Below, one piece after another: positions 20,532-30,746 of a stretch of 64,000 nucleotides of DNA; the first letter of the stretch is position 1, and the number at the start of each line of letters is the position of its first letter. A program made the translations under genes and the position numbers. Where the stretch lies: assembly GCA_009859145.1 (NCBI GenBank), contig VRVR01000002.1:248001-312000 (forward strand), read 5' to 3'. The notes under the pieces are model-generated. The model did not search any database. It was not told where the DNA came from and saw only the letters and a program-made list of their open reading frames with translations. Origin of the DNA: Andalucia godoyi (Eukaryota; Discoba; Jakobea; Jakobida; Andaluciidae).

Positions 20532-22120
20532 TTCGGCCTTTTTTTTTTTTTGGATGTTTGTTCAAAAATCATTTTGTTTTTCGGGACGGGTTCAATGGAC
20601 GGAATCCGATGGAATGCATTTTGTATTATTAATTTAAAAAAAACTGCTTTCCCTCCAGCTTCTCACGCTTGGAAAACCCAAGATATGATGCTCGCGCGCG
20701 CGCGTGGAGGATGCACGCCTGCTTCGACGTGTGGCTTGACCAGCATCGCATCAATGTTGATTCGTAGTGAGGACGAGCGGCGATGATGCATCTTTGTACA
20801 AATGTCCAGCTTGCACCTCCTCTGACTGGCCATTGTCCTACCAACGACCGATCGGTGTCGTCCAGTTTGTGCAAATTGACACGTCGTACCACGAGAGAGG
20901 ATTTCGTTCTGCTGGTATGTCCCCTGACGCCTAAGCAGAACTGAAAAAATGCAAAGGTCGCATGGCCGTACAAATCCCGGATGTGCATCCAGATCCAGTC
21001 GGATGCAAGCACCTTCGGGCGATCAGCTGTCCTGTGAACCGCAGAGCTGATTCGACCACTCGGATTTGCCGTGCCTTCTCGATCGGCGGGTGTCAGCACT
21101 CTGCAGGGTTGTGGCACTGTGTCCTGAACGAGAGAACCCGTTTTACAAGATGCGACAAATTCACGCAGTCTGGCAGCCTCCCTCCCCCGTCCCGCACCCG
21201 CTGCGCAGAAATGAGTACTTTGAAAAAGAGAAAGAGAAAGAAGCTGCGGCACGGATGTCGTGACCCCGGGGAAAATGCCAGCTCCCCGTTGGGCGGCGGG
21301 CCCCTGCCAATCCATGCCTTCCCCGCCTGTACTCAAGATGGAGGAATCCGTGATGCAATTTTCCACCTGCAGGACAGCTGCTTGCTGAACGAACGGGGGT
21401 GTCTTCTGCGCAAAACATGGTCATCGACTCGCTTGCTGGTTTTTTTTTTGTTTTTTTTTGTGGTGTGTGTGTGTGTGTTTTCCTCTCCGCTCGTTCTTCA
21501 TCTGGTCCGCTTCGTACTTTGCGGAGTTGATTAGACATTCAAGCATGCCCAATATGAATCGTTGTTGTTCTTTGATGGGGGGGGGGGGGGGAGCTCGGGT
21601 AGAGTTGCGTACTTTTGCAAGATCATCCCAAATAAGCTGCACACTCGGTAAGGCAGGCCGCTTCGACAAGCGAGGTGATGCAGTGGGCCAGAAGATGACC
21701 TACAGTAAGAGCAGAAAAGGATGAGGCGAGTTAATGTAGAAGCAGACGCCTTATTTCGTACGTTTTTCTGCTGCTCGGGTGTTTGCGTCGTTCCGGATGG
21801 CGTTGGTCCGCAGTAGGGATCCTTGCTAGCACCATTTTGAGGATTGCAGTCACAATAATTGGGTTTGATTATACAAACTTCCAGACGCCCTAGATCTGCT
21901 GGTTCCGACCGCAGCGAAGGTGACATTTTCAGGGCTGCCGGTCTCGGAGAAGACTGTCTGCCCTTTTGAAATCGCTTTTCAGAATAGTCAACTCACGATT
22001 TGTGGTTGAAGTCGTTCTTTTATCTCCTTTCTCCTCTGTCTTCTTTGTTTTGTTTAATTTCTGTTGTCCCGAAGAAAGAAAGAAGAAGGGGGAAAAAAAA
22101 GAACTCTGGTGCTTAGACAA
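20532..22120. other. Intergenic region with homopolymer tracts
   Basis: About 1.6 kb lies between plus-strand genes. It has a GCGCGCG alternating run near 20693, a homopolymer of about 12 G near 21580, several T runs and a short TG run near 21463. The longest frames (minus 20629-21366; plus 20962-21534) have irregular composition, frequent Arg/Cys and no recognisable domain, so I do not call them. Confidence 0.4.
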
Positions 22121-24364
22121 ATGCAATCAGCTTTCCCATCGACTCTGCATGAGCAGTATCGGGCTCTTCTCGATCTGTCCAATCAGCGTCCCTACTCTCA
22201 GAATGGGCCCGTACCTCCGCCGTTCATGAGCACCGACGTTTTGCAGTATGTTGCAAGAAGCCAGCGTCTGCCCTTTGTGCTTGTTTGGAAGATCTTTACT
22301 CTCTACAATGACAGAATGCTGGACCATTGGACTCATCTGCTCGCGGATCGATTTCCCGATCTCGGCGTGGAAGATCTCCATGTCCTCGGTACACTCGAGT
22401 GTCCTTCGATTCCCCTCGAGGATCCGAGCACCGTTGTCCCGTTCCATGTTGCTGCGCTGCTGCTTGAGACAATGGCAACTGTTCCGGATGCATGGACTTC
22501 TCGAGACGCAGTGGTATCGGGCTGGGGTGCTCGCCGCATGTATGAACTGTCCGTTAAGCACGGGCTCATGGGCCATGCTTTCGGATACAATCCAGCATCG
22601 TTTCCGCATCCGCAAGGATATGCGCAACAATCCCTTGCTGGATCCGCCCTTCGTCGATCGAATTTCCCGGGTCCATTTTCTGCGCCAGGCGGGCCCCAGT
22701 CGATGTCTGTTGTGCAAAACGGCCATGTTTCGTCGCCACCGACAGGATCCACAAACGTGGAATCGCCGAATGTGGACGAACCTGCGCAGCACCCTGGAAG
22801 CAATGGGCCACCTACCCTCATGGCAAATGGATCGTCCAATGGAATTTCCACGTTTCCTGGCCGACCAGTGACGCGGAGACCGATTCCAGAGCCTGCTCCT
22901 CGGTATCCTGGTGGACACGGTGGACTGGCGGTAGGAACACCAACACCCTTGGGGCGTGAGCCTCTGCCGCATTCGTATCACTCATTTCCAGGAGTTTCCT
23001 CGTTTCCGCCATTTGGAAGTAGCTACGCTGCCGAGGGCACTCCTCGCCATGATCCGTACTATCCAGTACATCTCTCTGCAGGTCAGCATCGGCAGCCTGG
23101 CGCAGGACCCGCATATGCGCAACCTCCTCCTCCGGGTTACTATGATGCTCATGGTATGCAGCCGTACAGCAACATGCCATCGTCCCTTCCAGCATCGGGG
23201 GCCGTCGGTATGGCGCGACATTCGCCACCGCCCTATGAAGATGCTCCAGCGGGGAAACCAGATGTGATGCAGCATGATTCAAAGACGACTCCAGACCCAA
23301 AGTCGCATACTGCGGAAGCAGTAGAATTGCTGTCGCGCAACGGATGGAGTTTCAAAGGAGAAACGGATGCCGGAGTGCATGGAAAGCCCGCGAAGAAAGC
23401 CAGGCTCGGATCTGGCGCAGTTGCTGGTCCATCCAAACAACCGCACATTCGTAATGGAAAGCCACAGTTGACTGCGTCTGATGATATGTCATCCACTCTG
23501 ACTCTCGAAACTGTCGCTGCTGTTGCTGTCGCTTCTCTTTCTGACGTACCGGAAGATGCTTCTGCAGGCATCGGCAATGGAGCCAAGAGATCTGCGTTCA
23601 ATAGGGCAGTGGGGAAAACGAAGCTGTTGGAAAACTCTGTCTCTGCCTCTGTCTCCAAAGACGGAGTTCCGAGTCCGAACACACTTGAGATTCTTTCGTC
23701 CGCTGCGGCATCTACATCCAGCATGATGGCAGTGTCACGCATGAACTCTCCGCAGTCCGTTGCTGACCCAATTGCGAGTTCTCGCAAGGACCTGTCGCCT
23801 GCGTTGTCTGCTTCTGGTGGCAGTGGTGGAGAGGGATCAAGTTCGAACGCTGGACTTTCCATTCCGGTCCGGTCTCCTGGAATTCCCATGAAACCCCCCG
23901 CGGACGGATCAGGATCACTTGCGCAGTCTGCAAAATCTGCAGGTGCTCGCATGATGGATGAATTCGCCAAAGTATGGAAGCTCTGGATGGATGCTGATCG
24001 AAAGCAACCCCCATCGTCGTCTGCCCGGCGTATATCAAGATCTCTCGGCATGTCCTATGAGCATGTTTATACGATGCTGACCTTGCTGGACCACGTCGAG
24101 ATCCGTCAGTCTCTGACCACGATTCTGGATGGCTGTGCATACTATGAAGTTCGAAGTGATTGGGAAACCGAACTGCAGCCATTTCTTCCACAACGAGGTT
24201 GGTCAGACAAGGATCGCGAACGAAATTCATCGCTCTTGAACAAGTGCTTGTCGGATCTTGCCGACGAAATCAAGGTCACAGCGTCCGTAACGATTTCTCA
24301 CATCCGTCAGCGTCTGAAAGAAACTCTTGCTCTAAGAGACGCAAAGGAAAGTCCTAAAAAATAA
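22121..24364 (+). CDS. Unrecognised protein with Pro/Ser/Gly-rich middle
   Basis: The 747-residue product has a folded N-terminal part (about 1-150; FMSTDVLQYVARSQRLPF, HVAALLLETMATV). A long Pro/Gly/Ser/His-rich disordered middle follows (about 165-420) with PYED and PPPG motifs. A helical C-terminal domain (about 600-747) contains AKVWKLWMDADRKQ and HIRQRLKETLALRDAK. The architecture is typical of transcriptional co-regulators or RNA-binding scaffolds, but I recognise no family. The frame is open to 22064; the ATG at 22121 is the first real ATG after a purine-rich leader. Confidence 0.7.
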   Translation: MQSAFPSTLHEQYRALLDLSNQRPYSQNGPVPPPFMSTDVLQYVARSQRLPFVLVWKIFTLYNDRMLDHWTHLLADRFPDLGVEDLHVLGTLECPSIPLEDPSTVVPFHVAALLLETMATVPDAWTSRDAVVSGWGARRMYELSVKHGLMGHAFGYNPASFPHPQGYAQQSLAGSALRRSNFPGPFSAPGGPQSMSVVQNGHVSSPPTGSTNVESPNVDEPAQHPGSNGPPTLMANGSSNGISTFPGRPVTRRPIPEPAPRYPGGHGGLAVGTPTPLGREPLPHSYHSFPGVSSFPPFGSSYAAEGTPRHDPYYPVHLSAGQHRQPGAGPAYAQPPPPGYYDAHGMQPYSNMPSSLPASGAVGMARHSPPPYEDAPAGKPDVMQHDSKTTPDPKSHTAEAVELLSRNGWSFKGETDAGVHGKPAKKARLGSGAVAGPSKQPHIRNGKPQLTASDDMSSTLTLETVAAVAVASLSDVPEDASAGIGNGAKRSAFNRAVGKTKLLENSVSASVSKDGVPSPNTLEILSSAAASTSSMMAVSRMNSPQSVADPIASSRKDLSPALSASGGSGGEGSSSNAGLSIPVRSPGIPMKPPADGSGSLAQSAKSAGARMMDEFAKVWKLWMDADRKQPPSSSARRISRSLGMSYEHVYTMLTLLDHVEIRQSLTTILDGCAYYEVRSDWETELQPFLPQRGWSDKDRERNSSLLNKCLSDLADEIKVTASVTISHIRQRLKETLALRDAKESPKK

Positions 24365-25048
24365 TCCACAAATTTTTCTTCGTTGGGATGTCTTCGCCAT
24401 GTTTTCAAATGATCTTCTTCTCCTTCCTCCCTTTCTTCGTCTATCTTGTTGTTATTACTTGTTATTTTTTATTAATTTTTTTGTTTTGTTTTGTTTTGTT
24501 TCGTTGTTCCTTTAATTATTTCTCCAAGATATTTTTTTTAATTACTAATCTGCGTCAGTGCTTGTTCTCGCAACGATGATCCCCAATCGAACTCGCTCCA
24601 CCCTGAGGCGATGTTGCCTACACCACTCTCTCGTTTAAGGCTTTCGGGTTTCTCGCTCAACCAGCATTGCGCGGGATTTCGACAGATGTGAACTCTATGT
24701 TGTCTTACTCTCTTTGTCGCGCCTTGTACCTGTAAATGCCGCAACGCAAAATGATAAGAAAATGTGTATGTCTGCGGGCACGAGCTCCAGAGGAATCGCT
24801 GGAGGTGCGGAAAGGCTTTGCACTCGATGCTCAACGCTCGTACCCACTCCATAGGGTTCCGCAACCTTCTCCTCCTCTTTCTCTGAGACCAATTGGCTAC
24901 TTGGCTTTGATCTGGAGTGCGAGTCCCAGCGTCTCTCATTCTTAAGATCGCGTTGACAATTTCTTTTTTCTATTTGTGAAAGGTTCAGAAATTTGACTGG
25001 AAAAGAAAAGGAGATATTGAGCGATCAGATCGAGTCAACTCACTCCTC
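24365..25048. other. Intergenic region, no supported gene
   Basis: A very T-rich 3' flank (24370-24540) is followed by 500 bp of mixed sequence. A short palindromic segment (GAGAC at 24883 pairing with GTCTC near 24931) resembles part of a tRNA but cannot be folded into a full one. The last 100 bp are the leader of the myotubularin gene. Confidence 0.4.
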
Positions 25049-27139
25049 ATGGACGAAGCTGCGCCAGAATTCCCTCTGCGATCCATTCCTGGTGAGCAAC
25101 TGACAACGTTTTTCCCTCATGTGTATCTTCTTTCGTTGTCCCGTATTGCAGTGGAGGGAATTGTGTTTGTTACCAATTACCGCCTCGTGTGGAGTGCTCC
25201 AAAAGATCTACGCCAGAAGTTCCAAGATGTTGAAGTTCCGTTAATGACTATATTCCGCGTTGAGAAAGTCGGCGGCAAAAACTCGAAGACGGTTCAGCAG
25301 TACTTGATTGAAATTCATTGCAAGGATTTTCGTATTTTGCGATTTGGGTTTGAGCCTGAGCGTGCAGAGCGCAGACAAACTGCTGAGTTTCTCAGATCTC
25401 TTTGCTTTACTGGGTCCATTGAAAACACATTCGCTTTTGCAAACCAGGAGGCACACGATCTTGACTGGAACGGCTGGGATGTGTTCAACATTGAGCAAGA
25501 GTTTGTACGACAAGGTGTTTTGCGGGCGCCAATGTCGGCGGCAGCGTCATCAGGTTCTGATGTACCGTCCATTGCCCAATCGAGCGGCTCGAATCGCCAC
25601 AGTTCTGCTCACTCCCATGAGAATACAAGCAATTTGGATGCGAACCATCCTTTCTCGCAGTGGAGGCTGTGTCGTGTGAATGAACGGTATGGATTCTCAG
25701 ATACGTACCCGTCGCTGTTCGTTGTTCCGTGTTCCGTTTCCGATGAACAATTGCAAGATGTGGGCTCCTTTCGCTCAAAGGCACGAATCCCAGTTCTTTC
25801 GTGGGTCAGTCCAAGAACGGGGGCTGCAATCACAAGGTCAAGTCAGCCGATGACCGGAATTTTGCGTGCATCTTCTACTGCAGACCAGCAACTTTTGGAT
25901 GCTATTCGGAAAGCATCGTTGCCTTTTTCGCAGACTGCAGATTCAAGCACAGGAGATGGGGGGCCAAAGCTTCTCATTGTTGATCTGCGACCGAGAGCAA
26001 ACGCTGTTGCAAACCAGGCGAAGGGGGCGGGCTTTGAGACTGCATCTCAGTATCCTTGGTGCGAGCTGCGGTTCATGAATATTGAAAATATTCATGTGAT
26101 GCGAGACTCATTTCGACGATTGATGGAACTCTGTCTTTCATCCGGAGGGGTCGATCCGAAATGGTGTTCGTTGCTGGAGAGCACCGGTTGGGCAGAACAT
26201 GTTCGAGGGATTATGTCGACTGCACGGTGCATTGCAGAAGCCGTGGAGGGTCTTCAGGCGGAATCAGACGTCCCAATACCAGTTTTGGCGCATTGCTCGG
26301 ACGGCTGGGATCGCACATCGCAGACGGTTGCGCTTGCGATGCTTATGCTGGACCCGCACTATCGCACCATGCAAGGGTTCGCGCAGGTTGTGGAGAAGGA
26401 GTGGGCCTCTACGGGACACAAGTTTACGACCCGACTTGGTCATGGAAACAAGAATTGGTTCCATGATCAGGGATGTCCGGTGTTTTTGCAGTTTTTAGAC
26501 AGTGTTTATCAGTTGCTGACCCAGTTTCCTACTGCCTTTGAATTTACAGATTCTTTTTTGACGGCAATCGCGGACCATCTGTATTCCTGCAGATTCGGAA
26601 CTTTTCTTTGCGATTCGGAGCGGGAAAGGAAGGCGCACAGTGTTCCAGAGCATACCGTGTCTCTCTGGACCGTGTTGCTGGCAAAGAAACATCGAGGAAA
26701 ATTCTTGAATCCTTTCTATATTGGAATTGGAATTGGGTCGGAAAGCGCCGCTGCCTCGTCGCCGTTGTCTGCTGATTTCATCTTGCTTCCTGATTGCTCG
26801 CCTGTTCGATGGGTTTTCTGGGATCGATACTATCTGCGTTTTTGCCGGCGTTTGCTGCATGGTGAAACCTACCAAGGAGGCGGGTTTGATGCATATGAAC
26901 GCATCTTGCAAAGAGGAATTTCATGGATGGAGCATGCAACGCTCGCTGACGAATCTGGTTTGGCAATGATTCAAACGTTCCAGAGAGAGATCGGAGATCT
27001 GCACAAAACTATTCGAGAATTACGAAATGCCAACGAAGAGTTGAGCGCAAGACTGGCGGCGAATACTGTCTCCTCTGCGACATCTTCTGCTGCGCCGCCT
27101 TCGACCTTCCTTACCGAGGATGCTGTGGGTGATGAGTAG
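25049..27139 (+). CDS. Myotubularin-family phosphoinositide 3-phosphatase
   Basis: The 696-residue protein has the full myotubularin layout: a PH-GRAM domain (about 10-125; EGIVFVTNYRLVW, FRILRFGFEPERAERR), then the phosphatase domain (about 190-600). The catalytic P-loop HCSDGWDRT (Cys about residue 416) carries the Cys-x5-Arg pattern with the family Asp and Trp, so this is an active-type enzyme rather than one of the dead paralogues. These enzymes remove the 3-phosphate from PI3P and PI(3,5)P2 on endosomes. A C-terminal coiled coil (about 635-675; LHKTIRELRNANEELSARL) matches the dimerisation helix of MTM/MTMR proteins. No FYVE domain follows. The subgroup (MTM1 or MTMR6/7/8) is not resolvable here. 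Confidence 0.93.
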   Translation: MDEAAPEFPLRSIPGEQLTTFFPHVYLLSLSRIAVEGIVFVTNYRLVWSAPKDLRQKFQDVEVPLMTIFRVEKVGGKNSKTVQQYLIEIHCKDFRILRFGFEPERAERRQTAEFLRSLCFTGSIENTFAFANQEAHDLDWNGWDVFNIEQEFVRQGVLRAPMSAAASSGSDVPSIAQSSGSNRHSSAHSHENTSNLDANHPFSQWRLCRVNERYGFSDTYPSLFVVPCSVSDEQLQDVGSFRSKARIPVLSWVSPRTGAAITRSSQPMTGILRASSTADQQLLDAIRKASLPFSQTADSSTGDGGPKLLIVDLRPRANAVANQAKGAGFETASQYPWCELRFMNIENIHVMRDSFRRLMELCLSSGGVDPKWCSLLESTGWAEHVRGIMSTARCIAEAVEGLQAESDVPIPVLAHCSDGWDRTSQTVALAMLMLDPHYRTMQGFAQVVEKEWASTGHKFTTRLGHGNKNWFHDQGCPVFLQFLDSVYQLLTQFPTAFEFTDSFLTAIADHLYSCRFGTFLCDSERERKAHSVPEHTVSLWTVLLAKKHRGKFLNPFYIGIGIGSESAAASSPLSADFILLPDCSPVRWVFWDRYYLRFCRRLLHGETYQGGGFDAYERILQRGISWMEHATLADESGLAMIQTFQREIGDLHKTIRELRNANEELSARLAANTVSSATSSAAPPSTFLTEDAVGDE

Positions 27140-27456
27140 TCCGGCTCGAAAATCGCACTCATACATTGGTATTCCGCTATTCAGGTTCCGATGTGTAATA
27201 CGTGTTCCCAGCGCAGAGGCATTGTCGACGTTCTTCAGTCACTCGTGATCACAGTGTCTCGCTCCCAATACTTAAGGTACTGTTCTTGTTAGTGATTTTT
27301 GCGAGGAGGGGGGTTGAACCCAGAACACTAGACTGTTCTGTGGTACGGTGCGGTAACACATGCATGAGTTGGCTGGCTTTTGCGAAGGTTCAGAAGAAAG
27401 GAAAAGAGAAAAAGGAGGAGAGAGATTTTACAGATTTAAAGTTGCACACCACTTTT

Positions 27457-29964
27457 CTACTGAAGGCTACAACATGAATTCTTGGGCCGGGTTGCAATTC
27501 CAGTACTTGTACCAGTGGACGAGAGGCTCGTGGGAGCAGTAGAGAAGGTAGAGGATCGGCGTGTCGCAGAACCAGGCGGTACCACAGCATCGTCATCAAC
27601 GATATCCACGGTTTCCGAGTTTGCTCTTTTCGACATTTTGCTGGAGCACGTGCAGTGCAGCTCGGAGAGCGCTGTGCGAATGTTCACTGCCACCTTTTCC
27701 AGCGAGCGCTTCTCTACGCCCTGCAACGCCGTCAGACTCCCTTCAAAAATTCGAAAAACACTCTGCTGGAATTCCGCAGAGTTCAAATCCGAATCGTACG
27801 TCGAAGTCATGAGCCTCTCCACAAGTCTCCGCTTCTCGACTGTCTTCTTCACAAAAAGCGGTAAAAGATGTAAAAGGTGGTCGGGCTGGCAATGCAAGAC
27901 ATCAAATGAAGCGCAGTGTCCTACGAACACATCGCACGAGTCATCTGCATCCGGTCGCGGAAATACAAACGTGCTGGACGATCCGACAGAATATAAATTT
28001 GAACTCAACAAACGAGAATACAGATTGCAGCGATGAACATGATCTGCGGGTGTTGTAGGAGATAGCACGGACAGCAGATGCATTTGAAGAGTAGCTTCAT
28101 CAAAGAGAACAGAAACAAAGCACTCATGCGACGAAATCCTGTCGGCATTCTCCGAGAACTCGCAACGAACCAGGAACAAACCGGAGGACGCTCGGTCCGC
28201 AGATCGACGAACATCGCACAGTTTTTCCATCGCAAGAGAATCGCATGCTCGTTTCACCATAGTCAATGCGGACGTGCGTGCTTCGGCAAGGATCTGTTGC
28301 AAATCATGCACAATGGCTGATCGTGAAACTCCCATCGACCGACGACGGTATGCTTCGGAATCACGATCCTGGCTCTGGTCTTTAACTGGTAGGACTTGAC
28401 TTTCAGAGTAGCGTCGGGTCGATGGACGGGCATGTGATATTGTTTCTGACTTGCGCCGCTGTGCAGACTCCTTTGAAGGTGTTGGTTTGGATGGTGTTAT
28501 GCTTGCACTAAAAGAAGCGTTCCTGCTGGTCGCAAACGTAGAAGAAGAACTAGCAGCAGAGGAAGAGACAGAGGAAGGCGTGGAAACAGTACTGCCAGTG
28601 TCCGTACTAGGACTTAAATATTTGGAAATGTGCTTTCGTGTAAAGGACGAGACGGACGCAAGTGACCGCGCTGGAGCAAACCAGTCGTGCTTAGACGAAA
28701 AATGCCGGCTTAGGTACTCGCATTGAAGAATCATGTGGGATCGAAACCGCAGCGATCCACTGAACGACGGTTGACACAGAGTTGCTGCATCCATGACATA
28801 CGCATTTGCCACGCCGTTGGCAATGACGTAAGCATGGTAGCGCTTGACCCGCTCAGCTAGAGGCAAGACGACTTCTCCGCTGAGAGAGTCGTAGTACCCC
28901 ATGTTGTTCGCGTATGTATTCGTGGTTGAAAACATGAGTTCCAGTCGGCTGCAAAACGCCGTCAGGTACCTCTGTGTCAATCGAAGAAGACGAGAAAACT
29001 CAAACGTCGATGACGGGTGGGAAATGTGCTGCATCCCGTAAAACACGACAGTGTTTTCCTTCAAATCGAAGCCGGAAATGATGTCCGACAAGAAATTCTC
29101 GGCCAGCATGGCAGTAAAGAGATCGAGCTTTCGTCGCACGTTCTGCGAGTCGATCGACAGTGCAGGGACAAAAAACAACATGGTCCGCGCATAGCTGACC
29201 AAGGCAATGTGGATGTGGATGTCATCCGATATCCACGGTCGAATGCGAAAGCGATCCGTTGCAGAATAGTTCACATCAAACTCCAATTTGCAGCCCATGA
29301 TCCGATTGACTTCTCGCAGGGCATGGGGCGCCAGCGAAAGTGAGTGTAGCGTACCCCACGCCTCTCGTTGGGGATTTGCGGCCGTCAATGCGGTCCACAC
29401 ATTCTCAGGAATAGGAAACAGCAGCAGTGCCGAGCGGCACGAAGGACATGCAGGAGTGTGATGGCTGAGTTCCAAGTAGTCAGCAAGGCACGATGCACAA
29501 AAAGAATGGCCGCATATCGTCCACAGGGCGTTAGTAGGAGTATCCAGACAGAACACACACACTTCCGTATCGATGTCGGCTGCCTCCGTGCTGGATGACT
29601 CTGGCCCATGCCCAAGCCCCGGGGCACGCATGCTAAGACCGTCCAAAAACCCTTCCACATGATTAGATCTTGATCCACCATCTTCATCCTCCTTGCGATC
29701 CTGGGGATCGCTCCCCATTATTTCGTGTGTTTCTGAAACTGTCAACACCGAATACTGTCGATTTCGGAGCGACTGGTTGGAAAATGCACGCACAAGTGAA
29801 TGCGAATGCCGCGAGAATGAAGCCGGGAGCAAAGACGAAGTACGTGCTAGCGCTGGCATTTCTTGATTCAGAGCTGGCTCTGCTTCTCGATGACTCCTGT
29901 CAAGGCTCGCGCTCGACATGCTTCGTTGCCACACCAGCGGCGGGGCCTCCACGCTCGAGGACAT
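27457..29964 (-). CDS. RING-finger protein with C-terminal CaaX-like tail
   Basis: The 835-residue protein has a C3HC4 RING near residues 138-183, with readable ligands CVFCLD, CGHSFCASC and CPSC. That predicts E3 ubiquitin ligase activity. A folded region of about 230 residues follows (FPIPENVWTAL, GCKLEFDVNYS, NTVVFYGMQHI) that I do not recognise. A Ser/Thr/Arg-rich linker (about 460-560) leads into a second folded region. The protein ends NSCCSLQ, a CaaX-type prenylation signal preceded by another Cys, so membrane attachment is likely. The frame is open to 30261, but that stretch has the composition of leader DNA, so the ATG at 29964 is preferred. A poly-Ser stretch lies within the linker. 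Confidence 0.75.
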   Translation of the reverse strand: MSSSVEAPPLVWQRSMSSASLDRSHREAEPALNQEMPALARTSSLLPASFSRHSHSLVRAFSNQSLRNRQYSVLTVSETHEIMGSDPQDRKEDEDGGSRSNHVEGFLDGLSMRAPGLGHGPESSSTEAADIDTEVCVFCLDTPTNALWTICGHSFCASCLADYLELSHHTPACPSCRSALLLFPIPENVWTALTAANPQREAWGTLHSLSLAPHALREVNRIMGCKLEFDVNYSATDRFRIRPWISDDIHIHIALVSYARTMLFFVPALSIDSQNVRRKLDLFTAMLAENFLSDIISGFDLKENTVVFYGMQHISHPSSTFEFSRLLRLTQRYLTAFCSRLELMFSTTNTYANNMGYYDSLSGEVVLPLAERVKRYHAYVIANGVANAYVMDAATLCQPSFSGSLRFRSHMILQCEYLSRHFSSKHDWFAPARSLASVSSFTRKHISKYLSPSTDTGSTVSTPSSVSSSAASSSSTFATSRNASFSASITPSKPTPSKESAQRRKSETISHARPSTRRYSESQVLPVKDQSQDRDSEAYRRRSMGVSRSAIVHDLQQILAEARTSALTMVKRACDSLAMEKLCDVRRSADRASSGLFLVRCEFSENADRISSHECFVSVLFDEATLQMHLLSVLSPTTPADHVHRCNLYSRLLSSNLYSVGSSSTFVFPRPDADDSCDVFVGHCASFDVLHCQPDHLLHLLPLFVKKTVEKRRLVERLMTSTYDSDLNSAEFQQSVFRIFEGSLTALQGVEKRSLEKVAVNIRTALSELHCTCSSKMSKRANSETVDIVDDDAVVPPGSATRRSSTFSTAPTSLSSTGTSTGIATRPKNSCCSLQ

Positions 29965-30746
29965 TGAACTTGGCGTACGGAATGGAATCGAACCAAAAGG
30001 AACGAAAAGCAGTGTATGGGAATTACTATAATTATTTCTCGTACTGACGTCGCTGCAGCGATGGATGAATGTTGAGGTTTTCCTTGGATAGATCCAAGCA
30101 CACTGCCGAAGAAATGGCACCGGGAGGGGGTCGGTCGAGAACAGAACAGAACAGAAAATAGAACGTAGAAAACGGGAAAGGGCGTACTCTGAAAAGTAAA
30201 CAACGACGAAACAACAAAACAGTCTTGTCGCTCGATCCAGCTGGATCTCTGGTAACAGCAAGACGTCCGTGCGTGCTCATACGAGCTTTAAGAGGGTGCA
30301 CGACGACACAGCGTCGACAAACGAGCAAAAAAGATGGGGCTTCTACTGCAAAAGTTCGTCCAACTGCTCGGCGGCATCGGCAATCGCACTCGAGCTGTCT
30401 GGATCTGGATCGGATCGTTTCCTTTTGAAGTCGCACCAACGAGCAGATGATATTACACGGAGATTTTTGTGTTTTACAAGTGCGAAGCAGACAGTCGCGA
30501 GTCTGCTGGAAACGTCAATCCGTGTCGCTGCGACACTGCGCGGACCTAGAGCAGAACACATCACGGATGGCCCAATTGCGATGGCCGATGATCCGCAGCT
30601 TCTGCATGTCACTGGTTGATGACATGCATACAGCTTTTTGCCATGCTGCACGCTGCAACGCGTGCGAGATAAGCGCTTCTCAGAAACATTGATGAAGAAT
30701 GCCATAAAAGCCAAAAATAGTTTTCCCCTCCCTTCTCCCCTTTTAT
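29965..30746. other. Spacer with one weak small frame
   Basis: About 780 bp lies between two minus-strand genes. An ATG-initiated frame on the minus strand at 30343-30705 could encode 120 residues, ending in an acidic amphipathic stretch (DSSSAIADAAEQLDELLQ). It has no recognised domain or clear leader. I mention it as possible but do not call it a gene. Confidence 0.3.

Noticed and set aside
20629-21366. 245-codon frame on the minus strand
   Set aside because: Irregular composition, no domain and no clear leader; probably a chance frame in G/C-rich spacer.
24883-24935. tRNA-like segment with a short GAGAC/GTCTC stem and a box-B-like GCGAGTCCC
   Set aside because: Only about 52 nt long, with no anticodon arm and a mismatched T-stem; it cannot fold as a tRNA.
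27308-27350. GGTTGAACCC on the plus strand, resembling a tRNA T-loop on the minus strand
   Set aside because: The flanking bases do not form a T-stem or an acceptor stem.
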